Shown: positions 17,193 to 27,665 of the stretch, in pieces | Layout: every line of letters begins with the position of its first letter | Position numbering within the stretch: the stretch's first letter is position 1 | Source: Flavimaribacter sediminis | GTDB lineage: Bacteria > Pseudomonadota > Alphaproteobacteria > Rhizobiales > Rhizobiaceae | NCBI RefSeq assembly: GCF_019492055.1 | Contig: NZ_JAICBX010000001.1 | Span: forward strand, 1,054,001 to 1,118,000 | Length of the DNA stretch: 64,000 nucleotides | Reading direction: 5' to 3' | Notes under the pieces: model-generated | Database searches by the model: none | Seen by the model: only the letters and a program-made list of their open reading frames with translations | What the model was told of the DNA's origin: nothing | Position numbers and translations under genes: made by a program

Positions 17193-19610
17193 ATGAATGA
17201 AATGACCACTCAGCATGGCGAGACGACGACCTATCCGGTATTGCCGTTGCGCGATATCGTCGTCTTCCCGCACATGATCGTTCCGCTTTTTGTCGGCAGG
17301 GAAAAGTCCATTCGCGCGCTGGAAGAAGTGATGGGCGCAGACAAGCAGATCCTGCTTGCGACCCAGATCAATGCTGGCGACGATGATCCGAAGGCCGAGG
17401 AAATCTATGAGGTCGGCACAATCGCCAATGTGCTGCAGCTTCTCAAGCTGCCGGACGGAACGGTGAAGGTTCTCGTCGAAGGCAAGGACCGCGCGAAAGT
17501 CACGGCCTACACCCGCACAGACGAGTTCTATGAGGCGGCCGCCGAGGTTATGTCCGAACCGGAAGAAGATCCGGTCGAAAACGAGGCCCTGTCGCGCTCC
17601 GTCGTCTCCGAGTTCGAAAACTACGTAAAGCTGAACAAGAAGATCTCGCCGGAAGTGGTGGGCGCCGCCAGCCAGATCGACGATTACTCGAAACTGGCCG
17701 ACACGGTCGCTTCGCACCTGTCGATCAAAATTCCTGAAAAGCAGGAGATGCTGGCGACTGTCAGCGTCAAGGAACGCCTTGAGCGCGCCCTCGGCTTCAT
17801 GGAAGGGGAGATCTCCGTTCTGCAGGTGGAGAAGCGCATCCGTTCGCGCGTCAAGCGCCAGATGGAGAAGACCCAGCGCGAATACTACCTCAACGAACAG
17901 ATGAAGGCGATCCAGAAGGAACTCGGCGACGGCGAAGACGGCCGCGACGAGATGTCCGAACTGGAAGAGCGCATCACGAAGACCAAGCTTTCGAAGGAAG
18001 CGCGCGAGAAGGCCGACGCCGAACTGAAGAAGCTCAAGCAGATGAGCCCGATGTCGGCGGAAGCAACCGTCGTGCGCAACTATCTCGACTGGCTGCTCGG
18101 AATTCCGTGGGGCAAGAAATCGCGGATCAAGGTCGATCTGAACAAGGCCGACGACATTCTCGAAACCGATCACTACGGTCTGGAGAAGGTCAAGGAACGC
18201 ATCCTTGAATATCTCGCCGTGCAGAGCCGTTCGAACAAGATCAAGGGGCCGATCCTGTGCCTCGTCGGACCGCCCGGCGTCGGCAAGACGTCGCTCGCCA
18301 AGTCGATCGCCAAGGCGACCGGTCGCGAATATGTGCGCATGGCGCTCGGCGGCGTTCGCGACGAAGCCGAAATCCGCGGTCACCGACGCACCTATATCGG
18401 TTCGATGCCCGGCAAGGTCATCCAGTCGATGAAGAAGGCGAAGAAGGCCAATCCGCTGTTCCTGTTCGACGAGATCGACAAGATGGGCGCCGATTTCCGC
18501 GGCGATCCGTCCTCGGCCTTGCTCGAAGTGCTCGATCCGGAACAGAACTCGACCTTCATGGACCACTATCTCGAGGTGGAATACGATCTGTCGAACGTCA
18601 TGTTCATCACTACGGCGAACACGCTGAACATCCCGGCGCCGCTGATGGACCGCATGGAGATCATCCGGATCGCCGGCTACACCGAAGACGAAAAGCTGGA
18701 GATCGCCAAGCGGCACCTGTTGCCGAAGGCGGTTCGCGATCACGCGCTTCAGAAGAACGAGTTCTCGGTCACTGACGACGCGTTGCGGCAGATCATTCGC
18801 CGTTACACGCGTGAAGCAGGCGTCCGCAACTTCGAAAGGGAACTGAAGTCTCTTGCCCGCAAGGTCGTGACGAAGATCCTGAAGGATGGCGTCAAATCGG
18901 TGGATGTGACGGCGGATAACCTGTCCGATTATCTCGGCGTTCCGCGTTTCCGTTACGGCGAAGCCGAACTGGACAACCAGATCGGCGTTGTGACTGGCCT
19001 CGCATGGACCGAGGTGGGCGGCGAACTGCTGACCATCGAAGGCGTCATGATGCCCGGCAAGGGCAAGATGACCGTCACCGGCAACCTGCGTGACGTGATG
19101 AAGGAGTCGATCTCCGCCGCCGCCTCCTACGTGCGCTCGCGCGCCGTCGATTTCGGCATCGAACCGCCGATGTTCGACAAGCGCGACATCCACGTCCACG
19201 TGCCGGAAGGCGCAACGCCGAAGGACGGCCCGTCGGCCGGCGTCGCCATGGCGACTGCGATCGTGTCGATCATGACCGGCATCACCGTGCGCAAGGATGT
19301 CGCCATGACCGGCGAGATCACTTTGCGTGGTCGGGTCCTGCCGATTGGCGGCCTCAAGGAGAAGCTGCTTGCGGCGCTGCGTGGCGGAATCAAGACCGTT
19401 CTCATACCGGAAGAGAACGCCAAGGATCTGGCGGAAATTCCGGACAATGTGAAGAACGAAATGGAGATCATTCCGGTCTCGCAGATGAGCGAGGTTCTCG
19501 ATCACGCTCTGACGGTGAAACCAGAGGCGATCGAATGGAAGGAGTCGCCTGAGCCGCCAATTGTCGGCGATGAAGGAAGCAAAGAATCAGGCGCTTCTGT
19601 TGCCCATTGA
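17193..19610 (+). CDS. lon: ATP-dependent protease La (Lon)
   Basis: AAA+ serine protease that degrades misfolded and regulatory proteins in the cytosol. 805 residues, full length: N-terminal substrate domain ([18 protein letters not shown]), then a coiled-coil region rich in Lys/Glu at about 195-290. Walker A GPPGVGKT is at 359-366, and the proteolytic domain carries the active-site serine S681 in PKDGPSAG. A short acidic C-terminal tail follows. AAGGAAA precedes the ATG. A heat-shock-type promoter lies upstream and a terminator downstream. Confidence 0.98.
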   Translation: MNEMTTQHGETTTYPVLPLRDIVVFPHMIVPLFVGREKSIRALEEVMGADKQILLATQINAGDDDPKAEEIYEVGTIANVLQLLKLPDGTVKVLVEGKDRAKVTAYTRTDEFYEAAAEVMSEPEEDPVENEALSRSVVSEFENYVKLNKKISPEVVGAASQIDDYSKLADTVASHLSIKIPEKQEMLATVSVKERLERALGFMEGEISVLQVEKRIRSRVKRQMEKTQREYYLNEQMKAIQKELGDGEDGRDEMSELEERITKTKLSKEAREKADAELKKLKQMSPMSAEATVVRNYLDWLLGIPWGKKSRIKVDLNKADDILETDHYGLEKVKERILEYLAVQSRSNKIKGPILCLVGPPGVGKTSLAKSIAKATGREYVRMALGGVRDEAEIRGHRRTYIGSMPGKVIQSMKKAKKANPLFLFDEIDKMGADFRGDPSSALLEVLDPEQNSTFMDHYLEVEYDLSNVMFITTANTLNIPAPLMDRMEIIRIAGYTEDEKLEIAKRHLLPKAVRDHALQKNEFSVTDDALRQIIRRYTREAGVRNFERELKSLARKVVTKILKDGVKSVDVTADNLSDYLGVPRFRYGEAELDNQIGVVTGLAWTEVGGELLTIEGVMMPGKGKMTVTGNLRDVMKESISAAASYVRSRAVDFGIEPPMFDKRDIHVHVPEGATPKDGPSAGVAMATAIVSIMTGITVRKDVAMTGEITLRGRVLPIGGLKEKLLAALRGGIKTVLIPEENAKDLAEIPDNVKNEMEIIPVSQMSEVLDHALTVKPEAIEWKESPEPPIVGDEGSKESGASVAH

Positions 19611-19641
19611 TTCTTTTCGGATTTTCCGAATTCAAGCGTTG

Positions 19642-19671
19642 AGAGACGGGCGAAAGCCCGTCTCTACTGTT
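19642..19671 (+). terminator. Terminator of lon
   Basis: 10-bp perfect stem agagacgggc / gcccgtctct with a GAAA tetraloop, 31 bp after the lon stop. The tail is actgtttt, a weak T-tract. Confidence 0.75.
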
Positions 19672-19740
19672 TTCAGGGTCTGAAAATTGCAAAAACTACC
19701 GGAAAACCGGCGTTTTTGCTTGTTTTACGACACGCAATCA

Positions 19741-19768
19741 TTGTGATTTCGGCTTCATAAAGTACAAT
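19741..19768 (+). promoter_or_regulatory. Candidate sigma-70 promoter of hup
   Basis: TTGTGA (19741-19746), 16-bp spacer, TACAAT (19763-19768), 49 bp before the HU start. A CTTGAA with a nearby CATATC also lies just downstream, but its 13-bp spacing makes heat-shock control uncertain. Confidence 0.5.
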
Positions 19769-19817
19769 CCTGCCTGACTTGAAATGAGTCGTCTGACATA
19801 TCGAAAGGGTTGGAAAA

Positions 19818-20093
19818 ATGAACAAGAACGAACTGGTTGCTGCCGTTGCCGAAAAAGCGGGTTTGAGCAAAGCGGATGCCGGATCGGCGGTCGAGTCCGT
19901 GTTCGACACGATCACGTCCGAACTGAAATCTGGCGGTGATGTTCGTCTGGTGGGATTCGGAAACTTCTCGGTCACGCACCGCGACGCTTCGAAGGGCCGC
20001 AATCCGATGACCGGCGCAGAAGTTGATATTCCGGCGCGCAACGTGCCGAAGTTCTCGGCTGGCAAGGGGCTGAAGGACGCGGTCAACAGCTAG
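19818..20093 (+). CDS. hup: HU-family DNA-binding protein
   Basis: Nucleoid-associated histone-like protein, 91 residues, acting as a dimer that bends DNA. MNKNELVAAVAEKAGLSKADA and the diagnostic VRLVGFGNFSVTHR followed by GRNPMTG on the DNA-binding arm are present. Its place directly after lon matches lon-hup order in many proteobacteria. AAAGGG precedes the ATG. Two stem-loops with T-tracts follow. Confidence 0.97.
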   Translation: MNKNELVAAVAEKAGLSKADAGSAVESVFDTITSELKSGGDVRLVGFGNFSVTHRDASKGRNPMTGAEVDIPARNVPKFSAGKGLKDAVNS

Positions 20094-20100
20094 TTGCCCT

Positions 20101-20152
20101 GCACTTAAAACAGTGCTTTTTAGGCCCGGCCCTTGCGCCGGGCTTTGTTTTG
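20101..20152 (+). terminator. Tandem terminators after hup
   Basis: First stem gcact/agtgc (20101-20116) followed by TTTTT. Second stem gcccggc/gccgggc (20124-20143) followed by tttgtttt. Both begin within 60 bp of the hup stop. Confidence 0.8.
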
Positions 20153-20163
20153 TCTGGAGGCGG

Positions 20164-21684
20164 GTGGATGACGGGGATAGTCCGGTGAGTGCGCGTTCTG
20201 AGGTGATCTCTCGCCCCACCGGTTGCGACGACAGTCTCTGGAATCCCGATTTCGCGCCAACGAGTCCTGAAGAACGTACCTGGACCTGGCTGAGCTTCGC
20301 CTGGCTCTGGGTTGGTCTGGTCGTCAACATTGCAGCCTATATGACCGCCTCCAGCCTGATGGCCCAGGGTTTGACCTGGTGGCAGGCGATACTGGCCGTG
20401 CTGGTCGGCAATTCCATTCTTGTGGCGCCGCTCGTGCTGATCGGCCGCATGGGAGTTCTCTACCGCGTCCCGTTTCCTGTGTTGTTGCGCTCTTCCTTCG
20501 GCACGATCGGCGCCAGGCTGCCGGCTATGCTGCGCGCCGTCGTCGCCTGCGGGTGGTTCGGCATCCAGACCTGGATCGGAGGCTCGGCGATCTACGCCAT
20601 CGCAAAGATCCTGTTTCCCGCCGCTGTCGAACCGTTCTCTACAATGATTATGCCGGTGGTCGGACTTGATCCCATCGCGTTCGGCTCGTTTCTCGCATTC
20701 TGGGGCGTGCACGTCTTCTTCATCGCCAAGGGCGTCGAATCGATACGCTGGCTGGAAACCTTAGCCGGACCTTTGCTGCTTACAGGCGGGCTGGCGGCGT
20801 TGGCGTGGGTCTATGTCTCGTTCGGCAGTTTCGGAAAGATCCTCGAAACGTCGCAACAATTCATTAAACCGGGCGAACATTCATTCTGGATGATCTTCGG
20901 GACCGCCGTCACGGCCGTTGTCGGTGGATGGGCTACTCTGGCGCTCAATATTCCGGACTTCACGCGCTTCGCCAGGAGCGGCAGGGACCAGGTCATTGGC
21001 CAGGCGCTGGGATTGCCGCTGCCGGCCATGCTCCTGGCTTTCATCGGGGTTGTGGTGACGTCCGCTTCCTATCTGGCGCTTGGCAAGGTCATCTGGAATC
21101 CTGTTACGCTGGCCGGTGAACTCGAAGGCTGGCTGACGGTGGTCCTGTTGTCCTTCCTGATCATCGCCACGATCACAACCAACATTGCGGCCAACGTCGT
21201 GTCGCCGTCGAATGATTTCTCCAACCTCGCCCCGGGTCGCATCTCCTTCAGGATGGGCGGATACATCACGGTGGTCATCGGAGTCCTGATGTTTCCCTGG
21301 AAGCTGATGGCAAGCGCTAACGCCTACATTTTCGTGTGGCTCATAGCCTATGGAGCGCTTCTCGGTCCCATCGCCGGCGTCATGATCTCGGACTTCTATC
21401 TGGTTCGGAGGGGCAGGATCGCCGCGGACGATCTGTTCCTGAAGGACGGATGTTATCGATACCGAAACGGATGGAACCTCAGCGGCGTCGCGGCCCTCGT
21501 CATTGGCGTGGCGCCTTGTTTACCCGGTTTTCTGCACGCCGTGGGTCTGTGGTCGGATTGTCCGGACTATCTGACTACGATCTACGATTATTCCTGGTTT
21601 GTCGGTTTCTTCGTCGCCTTTGTGGTCTATCCGCTCCTGATGGGCGTCTCCAGGTCGCAACGCCGCCATCCAGTCGCGCCATGA
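20164..21684 (+). CDS. NCS1-family cytosine/purine/hydantoin permease
   Basis: About 506 residues with roughly twelve membrane segments, of the nucleobase-cation-symport-1 family. After a polar N-terminus come WLSFAWLWVGLVVNIAAYMTASSLMAQGL-type segments, LLRSSFGTIGARLPAMLRAVVACGWFGIQTWIGG and NIAANVVSPSNDFSNLAPGRISF, all family signatures. It transports a nucleobase or hydantoin-like compound with a cation; the specificity is not readable. The start is uncertain: GTG at 20164 is 3 nt after GGAGG, and GTG at 20185 is an alternative. Frames further upstream would run through the hup terminators. Confidence 0.88.
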   Translation: MDDGDSPVSARSEVISRPTGCDDSLWNPDFAPTSPEERTWTWLSFAWLWVGLVVNIAAYMTASSLMAQGLTWWQAILAVLVGNSILVAPLVLIGRMGVLYRVPFPVLLRSSFGTIGARLPAMLRAVVACGWFGIQTWIGGSAIYAIAKILFPAAVEPFSTMIMPVVGLDPIAFGSFLAFWGVHVFFIAKGVESIRWLETLAGPLLLTGGLAALAWVYVSFGSFGKILETSQQFIKPGEHSFWMIFGTAVTAVVGGWATLALNIPDFTRFARSGRDQVIGQALGLPLPAMLLAFIGVVVTSASYLALGKVIWNPVTLAGELEGWLTVVLLSFLIIATITTNIAANVVSPSNDFSNLAPGRISFRMGGYITVVIGVLMFPWKLMASANAYIFVWLIAYGALLGPIAGVMISDFYLVRRGRIAADDLFLKDGCYRYRNGWNLSGVAALVIGVAPCLPGFLHAVGLWSDCPDYLTTIYDYSWFVGFFVAFVVYPLLMGVSRSQRRHPVAP

Positions 21685-21802
21685 GGCTAGTCAACGACAC
21701 GGGCGGTTGAATCCGTCTGCGGTGGATTTACTTATGCCTGTCGTTTTTGTATGGCTTGCCGCCTTTGTAGAGCGACAAGACTTTTCGACATTCTGGTGAA
21801 CC

Positions 21803-23200
21803 ATGAAAACCGCGACCGATCATTCGGGCCCCGCCGCCCCCGTTGCGCTTTCCTGGTCGAGCCAGATCCGGGCGACGCTTGCGCTTGGCCTGCCATTGAT
21901 CGGCGCGCAGCTCGCCCACATGGCCATCAACGTTACCGACACTGTCATGATCGGATGGCTGGGCGCAGAGGAACTGGCGGCCGGCGTGCTCGGCGCCCAG
22001 GTGTTTTTCCTCTTTTTCATTCTGGGGACGGGATTCGGGCTGGCGGCCATGCCGCTTGCCGCTCAGGCCCACGGACGCGACGATGTGCGCGGTCTTCGCC
22101 GTGCGATCCGCATGGGCATGTGGGTCATCCTGCTGCTCGGCGCGATATCGATGATCCCGCTCTGGTTTACCGGCAGTGGTTTCATTGCGCTGGGACAGGA
22201 GCCCCATGTGGCGAAGATGGCGCAGGATTATGTGCGCGTAGCGCAGTGGGCTCTGTTTCCTGCTCTTCTCATGACGGTGCTGCGCTCCTATCTCAGCGCT
22301 CTTGAGAAGGCGCACGTCGTCCTGTGGGCGACTGTGCTCGGCGCCCTGGCGAATGCGTTGTTCAACTACATGTTCATTTTCGGCAATTTTGGCGCGCCGC
22401 GCTTGGAGATTGTCGGCGCAGCCGTCGCTTCGCTCGGAACGACGACCATAACCTTCGTCGCGCTTCTTATCTATTGCGTTAAGAAAAAGGAACTGGAGCG
22501 TTACGAACTGCTGGTCCGGTTCTGGCGGCCGGACTGGCGCGCCTTCTTCGAATTGCTGCGTCTTGGCTGGCCAATCAGCGCAACCATCATGGCGGAAGTT
22601 GGCCTGTTTGCGGCCGCAGCCGTCATGGTGGGATGGCTCGGCGCCATCGAGCTCGCCGCCCACGGCATCGCTCTCCAGCTCGCCGGCATCGCCTTCATGG
22701 TGCCGCTCGGGCTTTCCAACGCCGCCACGGTTCGTATCGGTCAGGCCTATGGCCGCAAGGACTGGACCGGCCTTGGCCAGGCCGGGCGCGTTGCGGTCGG
22801 CCTGTCGATCGTCGCCACCCTGACGTCCGCCTCCCTGTTCTGGCTTTTCCCGGATACGCTGATTGGCTGGTACCTCGACAGTAACAATCCGGACTCAGCC
22901 GCAGTTCTGCGCCATGGGGCGCCGCTGCTGGCGATCGCCGCGGCGTTTCAGGTGGCGGACGGTCTGCAGGCTGTCGGGAGCGGCCTTTTGCGCGGTCTCA
23001 ATGACACGAAGATCCCGATGTTCATTGCGGTGACCAGTTACTGGATCGTTGGCCTTCCGCTCGGATATCTGTTCGGATTCGTCATGGGGTACGGAGCAGA
23101 GGGCGTCTGGTGGGGCCTCGCTTCCGGACTCGTTCTTGCAGCGTTGCTGATGAACTGGCGTTTTGCCGCGCGTCGACGCCTCGGCCTCGTCGAAGTTTGA
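21803..23200 (+). CDS. MATE-family efflux transporter (NorM-like)
   Basis: 465 residues with twelve predicted membrane segments, multidrug and toxin extrusion family. LGLPLIGAQLAHMAINVTDTVMIGWLGAEELAAGVLG in segment 1-2, and the related second-half repeat GWPISATIMAEVGLFAAAAVMVGWLGAIELAAHGIALQ, show the family's internal duplication. Members export cationic drugs or metabolites using Na+ or H+. It is convergent with the MFS gene, with 6 bp between the stops. Confidence 0.9.
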   Translation: MKTATDHSGPAAPVALSWSSQIRATLALGLPLIGAQLAHMAINVTDTVMIGWLGAEELAAGVLGAQVFFLFFILGTGFGLAAMPLAAQAHGRDDVRGLRRAIRMGMWVILLLGAISMIPLWFTGSGFIALGQEPHVAKMAQDYVRVAQWALFPALLMTVLRSYLSALEKAHVVLWATVLGALANALFNYMFIFGNFGAPRLEIVGAAVASLGTTTITFVALLIYCVKKKELERYELLVRFWRPDWRAFFELLRLGWPISATIMAEVGLFAAAAVMVGWLGAIELAAHGIALQLAGIAFMVPLGLSNAATVRIGQAYGRKDWTGLGQAGRVAVGLSIVATLTSASLFWLFPDTLIGWYLDSNNPDSAAVLRHGAPLLAIAAAFQVADGLQAVGSGLLRGLNDTKIPMFIAVTSYWIVGLPLGYLFGFVMGYGAEGVWWGLASGLVLAALLMNWRFAARRRLGLVEV

Positions 23201-23206
23201 TTGTCG

Positions 23207-24490
23207 CTACTTGAGTTCCGGACCGAGGCGTCTCGCGTCCCGGTCCGGATGATGAAACACCACGATCCCGATTACGGACGAAGCGGCGAGCGCCGTGATC
23301 AGCCAGAATGCCGGCCGGAAATCTCCCGTGATTTCGAGAGCATATCCGGTGATGACGGGCGCCAGGAAGCCGGAGGCCGCGAAGAAAATGGTCATGATGC
23401 CCATAGCTGTGCCCGCGACCCGCGGAACGAGATCGGCGATGACGGCGTAGTAGGCTGCGTTCGCAGCCATGGAGGCGGCGACTGCGACCGTGATGCCGGC
23501 GACAGCGACCACGATGTTGCTGGAAAGCGCAACCGGTATGATCGCCAGCGCCGCGACCAGTTGCGTGCCTGCGATCTGATAGCTGCGCGCCAGTCTCAGG
23601 CTCGACGTTCGTTTGAGGATCGCATCGGACCAGCGGCCAAAGGCGATCAGCAAAACCGCAGCCGTCGCCCATGGCAGAAAGCTGACAAGGCCCACGCTGG
23701 AAAGATCGAGATCGTAGCTCTTGCGCAAATATTCAGGCAGCCAGGTCATGAAGAAAAACAGGTAGTAGCCGAAGACGAAATAGGCCCAGTAATTGGCCCA
23801 CAGGGTAGGGGTTGTGAGAAGCGCCTTCCAGACATGAGCTCTGGGCGGCGATTGCGCCATGGGCGGCTCCTCACGGCCCGAATGGGCGATATGCTCTGCT
23901 TCCTCCGATCCTATGCGGTCCGATTCGGAAGGGTCGTTCGCATAGAAGACCAGCCAGAAGGGAAGCCAGATGAGGCTTGCGACGGCGAGGATGAAAAACA
24001 TGGCGCGCCAGTCGAACATGCCGATCAGAAGGGTGACGAGTGGCGCGCCGATTGCGAGCGCGATCGGAACTGCGACAAGCGCCCCGCCAAGCGCCGTCGC
24101 CCGTTCCTGCGGCGGCAGCCATCGCGTAATGGCGCTCGTCGTCGTTGGAAAACTCGGCCCTTCGGCCAGCCCCAGCGCGGTGCGCGCGGCGTAAAGCATC
24201 AGGAAACCTGTTGCGGCGCCTGTCCAGCCGATGCTGACCGCCCAGGCGAGAACGGCGACAAAATAGGCCCGTTTGGCGCCGAATCTGTCAACCGCCATTC
24301 CTCCGAAAAGGGTGCTGATAATGTAGCCGATGCCGAATGCGCCGAGAATCAGGCCGATCTGGCTCGAGCTGAGATTATATTCGGACTGGATCCGATGCAC
24401 TGCAAAGGAAATTGCGGAGCGGTCGATATAGTTGACCACGGTGACTGCGAAGAGCAGAAACACGACGAACCATCGATACCGGCCGGTCAT
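23207..24490 (-). CDS. MFS transporter, anion:cation symporter group
   Basis: 427 residues, twelve membrane segments. RYRWFVVFLLFAVTVVNYIDRSAISFA at the N-terminus, DRFGAKR in the loop between segments 2 and 3, and GPSFPTTTSAITRWLPPQERATA are typical of the ACS group that imports sugar acids, phthalate or similar organic anions. The reading frame stays open across the tRNA-Val gene to 24811, but the ATG at 24490, preceded by GGGGG, is the natural start. It has no enzyme neighbours to hint at the substrate. Confidence 0.9.
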   Translation of the reverse strand: MTGRYRWFVVFLLFAVTVVNYIDRSAISFAVHRIQSEYNLSSSQIGLILGAFGIGYIISTLFGGMAVDRFGAKRAYFVAVLAWAVSIGWTGAATGFLMLYAARTALGLAEGPSFPTTTSAITRWLPPQERATALGGALVAVPIALAIGAPLVTLLIGMFDWRAMFFILAVASLIWLPFWLVFYANDPSESDRIGSEEAEHIAHSGREEPPMAQSPPRAHVWKALLTTPTLWANYWAYFVFGYYLFFFMTWLPEYLRKSYDLDLSSVGLVSFLPWATAAVLLIAFGRWSDAILKRTSSLRLARSYQIAGTQLVAALAIIPVALSSNIVVAVAGITVAVAASMAANAAYYAVIADLVPRVAGTAMGIMTIFFAASGFLAPVITGYALEITGDFRPAFWLITALAASSVIGIVVFHHPDRDARRLGPELK

Positions 24491-24632
24491 GGCTTTTATC
24501 CCCCGAAACAATGCCTCGACGAAACCTAAGCGAGATGAGGGGCCGGCGCAATCCAGGCCACTGTTGCGCGTCGCCTGAGCAAAATTTCTTGCAAGGGCTG
24601 TCCTCCAAACTGCTGGTATACTGGAGGATTGA

Positions 24633-24708
<76 letters not shown>

Positions 24709-24726
24709 CTGAGGAAAACTCCGCAC

Positions 24727-24755
24727 CGTTTATGCGCTTCGGTGGACAAGTGCAA
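24727..24755 (-). promoter_or_regulatory. Promoter of tRNA-Val
   Basis: Minus-strand TTGCAC (24750-24755), 17-bp spacer, TAAACG (24727-24732), ending 19 bp before the tRNA 5' end. Confidence 0.55.
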
Positions 24756-24856
24756 GAAAAAATCGATGTTCGCCTGGCTTTTGTGATGAAAAATCGGCCT
24801 TCGCCGAGCAAGTGGATTATTGTAACGAGAACGTCGCAATTCCTTCCGAACGCGCT

Positions 24857-24885
24857 TGACAGCTTGGGGGGAACGGCTTAATTGA
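24857..24885 (+). promoter_or_regulatory. Promoter of tRNA-Asp
   Basis: TTGACA (24857-24862), 17-bp spacer, TAATTG (24880-24885), 34 bp before the tRNA 5' end. Confidence 0.65.
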
Positions 24886-24919
24886 CCGCTCACGTTTCGC
24901 AGAGATGCGAGACAAAAGC

Positions 24920-24996
24920 GCGGGTGTAGCTCAGCTGGTTAGAGTGCCGGCCTGTCACGCCGGAGGTCGCGGGTTCGAGCCCCGTCACTCGCGCCA
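24920..24996 (+). tRNA. tRNA-Asp (anticodon GUC)
   Basis: 77-nt cloverleaf. The acceptor stem GCGGGTG / CACTCGC contains one G-U pair. The anticodon stem is CCGGC/GCCGG with loop CTGTCAC. T-loop GTTCGAGC, discriminator G and an encoded CCA are present. Confidence 0.97.
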
Positions 24997-25179
24997 TTTT
25001 CTTTCCCGGGTTGTTCCGGTCTCCCAAAAGAGCAAGAATACGTCGCGAGCGGTCTGAATGTCTGAACGACTTGACGGCGTTTTTACAAATCGCTTGGGAT
25101 ATCTGCGTTCAGTTGAATTGTAAAAAACAATGCCAAAACCTTCGATTAGGCATTGATATTCTCTCCAATCTGGCAGCTG

Positions 25180-25835
25180 ATGAACGAACCTGTCGACAAT
25201 TACTGTGAAAGGCTGGACGCCAGTTTCTGGTCCGAACCGCTGAACGCAGTCACCAATCTTGCTTTCATCATTGCGTGTGTTGCGTTGCTTTTTTTCTGGC
25301 GGCGCAACACGACCCGCTCCATGCCCGCGCTATTTCTCGCCGTTTGGATCGGGGTGATCGGCGTCGGATCCTTCCTGTTCCACACATTCGCTACGCGCTG
25401 GGCGCTCGCCGCCGACAGTCTGCCGATCCTCATATTCATACTCGCCTATGTCTTTCTGGCGATGCGCGACTATCTCGGGCTGACGGCGTGGTTCTCCCTG
25501 TCGATGGTGGCCGTCTACATTGCGGCTTCTGCTGTCGCTACGCCGCTCCTGACGCCCATTGCCGGTTCCTCAACGGCTACATGACCGCCTTGATCGCGAT
25601 GGTCGTCGTTGCTGCGCTTGTGCGCGGCAAAGACCGTCCGGTGAGCAACGGACTTTTTGTCACAGCCCTGGTGTTCTGCGTCTCGATCGGCTTTCGGATA
25701 ATCGATCTGCCGCTCTGCGAGACCGTGGCGATGGGCACGCACTTCATGTGGCATATTCTCAATGCGGTCGTCCTCTACGGGCTCGCAAGGATATATATTG
25801 ACAGTCGGGAGAGAGCGGTCGCGTTGGCGTCGTAG
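25180..25835 (+). pseudogene. Ceramidase-like membrane protein, frameshifted
   Basis: Alkaline-ceramidase-type integral membrane protein. The first frame (25180-25584) starts MNEPVDNYCERLDASFWSEPLNAVTNLAF, the family signature, then shows hydrophobic segments and FLFHTFATRWALAADSLPI. It stops early. The other frame carries on with LNGYMTALIAMVVV, CVSIGFRIIDLPLC and THFMWHILNAVVLYGL, containing the C-terminal histidine motif. Inserting one C in the CC run at 25568-25569 would restore a continuous protein of about 218 residues. It is either a sequencing error or a recent inactivating deletion. Confidence 0.75.
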
Positions 25836-26005
25836 CCGCGAGGCCATTGAAAACGGGACCCGCTCTCATATTTGTCCGGTCGCGTGGGGTTAGCGTGTTC
25901 GGCCGCAGGCCGTGCCGTCCTCGATACCTCTCGGTCGTTCCGGATTGTACGTTGTGGAACGCGTCCGCAGGTCGTAGTATTTTGCAGTGCAAACGGACTG
26001 ATGCG

Positions 26006-26033
26006 TTGACTGGACTGACTGATTGTGTAAACC
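26006..26033 (+). promoter_or_regulatory. Candidate promoter of the nuo operon
   Basis: TTGACT (26006-26011), 16-bp spacer, TAAACC (26028-26033), about 55 bp before nuoA. It is the best match in the 252-bp gap, with an imperfect -10 element. Confidence 0.4.
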
Positions 26034-26087
26034 GACACCTTAGAACCATTCGCGATAGAGCGGCTCGCGAAAGTGTTAGGAAATATG

Positions 26088-26453
26088 ATGACCGAACTTC
26101 TCAGCTCATATCTGCCGATTGTTGTATTCATTGGAATTAGCCTGGTCATTGGAGCCGCTTTGCTCGTTGCTCCTTTCATCATCGCCTTCAAGGCGCCCGA
26201 CTCGGAAAAGCTTTCCGCCTATGAATGCGGATTCAATGCCTTCGACGATGCGCGGATGAAATTCGACATAAGATTCTACCTTGTCGCGATCCTGTTCATC
26301 ATCTTCGATCTGGAAGTCGCGTTCCTGTTTCCCTGGGCGGTTTCCTTTGATGGAATCGGCTGGTTCGGTTTCTGGTCGATGATGATCTTCCTCGGTATCC
26401 TCACGGTCGGCTTCGCCTATGAGTGGAGAAAGGGAGCGCTGGAATGGGAGTAG
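26088..26453 (+). CDS. nuoA: NADH-quinone oxidoreductase subunit A
   Basis: Membrane subunit of complex I, 121 residues with three hydrophobic segments. [24 protein letters not shown] is the family hallmark, with the conserved Cys of the loop that contacts the quinone site. The start [10 protein letters not shown] at 26088 is 6 nt after AGGA; an ATG one codon earlier is too close. First gene of the nuo run, its end overlapping nuoB by 10 bases. Confidence 0.97.
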   Translation: MTELLSSYLPIVVFIGISLVIGAALLVAPFIIAFKAPDSEKLSAYECGFNAFDDARMKFDIRFYLVAILFIIFDLEVAFLFPWAVSFDGIGWFGFWSMMIFLGILTVGFAYEWRKGALEWE

Positions 26454-27025
26454 GCGACACCATGTCGACGCTTGTTGCACCGCAACCGAAAGGCATTATC
26501 GATCCGTCTACGGGCAAGCCGGTTGGCGCCAATGATCCGTTCTATGGCGAAATCAACAATGAGCTCGCCGACAAGGGTTTCCTCGTCACCTCTGCTGACG
26601 AATTGATCAAATGGTCCCGCACCGGATCGCTGATGTGGATGACCTTCGGACTTGCCTGCTGCGCGGTTGAGATGATGCAGATGTCAATGCCGCGCTACGA
26701 TGGCGAGCGCTTCGGTTTCGCGCCGCGCGCGTCTCCGCGCCAGTCGGACGTCATGATTGTCGCCGGCACGTTGACAAACAAGATGGCGCCCGCGCTCCGC
26801 AAGGTCTACGACCAGATGCCGGAGCCGCGTTACGTTATTTCCATGGGATCGTGCGCCAATGGCGGCGGTTACTACCATTATTCCTATTCCGTCGTTCGCG
26901 GCTGCGATCGCGTTGTGCCGATAGACATCTATGTGCCTGGTTGCCCGCCAACCGCCGAAGCGCTGCTCTACGGCGTGCTGCTGTTGCAGAAGAAGATCCG
27001 ACGCACCGGAACGATAGAGCGCTAG
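26444..27025 (+). CDS. nuoB: NADH-quinone oxidoreductase subunit B
   Basis: Peripheral-arm subunit holding the terminal iron-sulfur cluster N2 that reduces quinone. 193 residues. Cluster ligands are C72-C73 (GLACCAVEM), C137 (GSCANGGG) and C167 (VPGCPPTAE). GGGAG lies 7 nt before the ATG at 26444. The N-terminus [20 protein letters not shown] matches the rhizobial form. Confidence 0.97.
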   Translation: MGVGDTMSTLVAPQPKGIIDPSTGKPVGANDPFYGEINNELADKGFLVTSADELIKWSRTGSLMWMTFGLACCAVEMMQMSMPRYDGERFGFAPRASPRQSDVMIVAGTLTNKMAPALRKVYDQMPEPRYVISMGSCANGGGYYHYSYSVVRGCDRVVPIDIYVPGCPPTAEALLYGVLLLQKKIRRTGTIER

Positions 27026-27046
27026 GGGCCCAAGAAAGGCTGTTGC

Positions 27047-27649
27047 ATGAGTGAAGCGTTGCAAGAACTTGCCGCCTACATCACCGAACGCAAGGACGGT
27101 GCGGTTATGTCGCACGAGGTCCGCTTCGGTGAGTTGACGCTTGTTTCCGACACGGCGCACATCATCCGTTTGCTGACCTTCCTTCACGATGATTCCCAGT
27201 GCCAGTTCATCAATTTCACCGACATTTGCGGCGTCGACTGGCCGGGTCGCGAGAAGCGGTTCGATGTTGTCTACCATCTGATGTCGCCGCGTCAGAACAT
27301 GCGCATCCGCGTCAAGGTTCCGGTTGGAGAAGACGAGACAATTCCGTCGGCCACAGGCGTCTTTCCGGGCGCAGACTGGTTCGAGCGCGAAGCCTATGAT
27401 CTTTACGGCATCCTGTTTACCGGACACCCGGACCTGCGTCGCATCCTGACGGACTACGGATTCGACGGACATCCGCTGCGCAAGGATTTCCCGACGACCG
27501 GCTTCGTGGAAGTGCGGTACGACGAGGAGGTCAAGCGTGTCGTCTACGAACCAGTGCAGTTGCGACAGGAATTCCGGAACTTTGATTTTCTGTCTCCCTG
27601 GGAGAATGCCGAATACATTCTGCCGGGCGACGAAAAGGCCAGTGAATAA
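27047..27649 (+). CDS. nuoC: NADH-quinone oxidoreductase subunit C
   Basis: 30-kDa-type subunit of the peripheral arm, 200 residues, separate from NuoD as is usual in alphaproteobacteria. [20 protein letters not shown] and the signature [37 protein letters not shown] are diagnostic. It is followed 16 bp later by the GFA-family gene rather than directly by nuoD. Confidence 0.97.
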   Translation: MSEALQELAAYITERKDGAVMSHEVRFGELTLVSDTAHIIRLLTFLHDDSQCQFINFTDICGVDWPGREKRFDVVYHLMSPRQNMRIRVKVPVGEDETIPSATGVFPGADWFEREAYDLYGILFTGHPDLRRILTDYGFDGHPLRKDFPTTGFVEVRYDEEVKRVVYEPVQLRQEFRNFDFLSPWENAEYILPGDEKASE

Positions 27650-27665
27650 GAGCTTCTGATCGATC

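Noticed and set aside
17169-19505. Open frame of 778 codons antisense to lon
   Set aside because: It is low-complexity, rich in Arg/His/Asp in the way GC-rich antisense frames are, with no domain; lon on the other strand is unmistakable.
19795-19817. RpoH-type promoter for hup
   Set aside because: CTTGAA and CATATC are present upstream, but the 13-bp spacing differs from the clpP and lon sites; a sigma-70 match is better.
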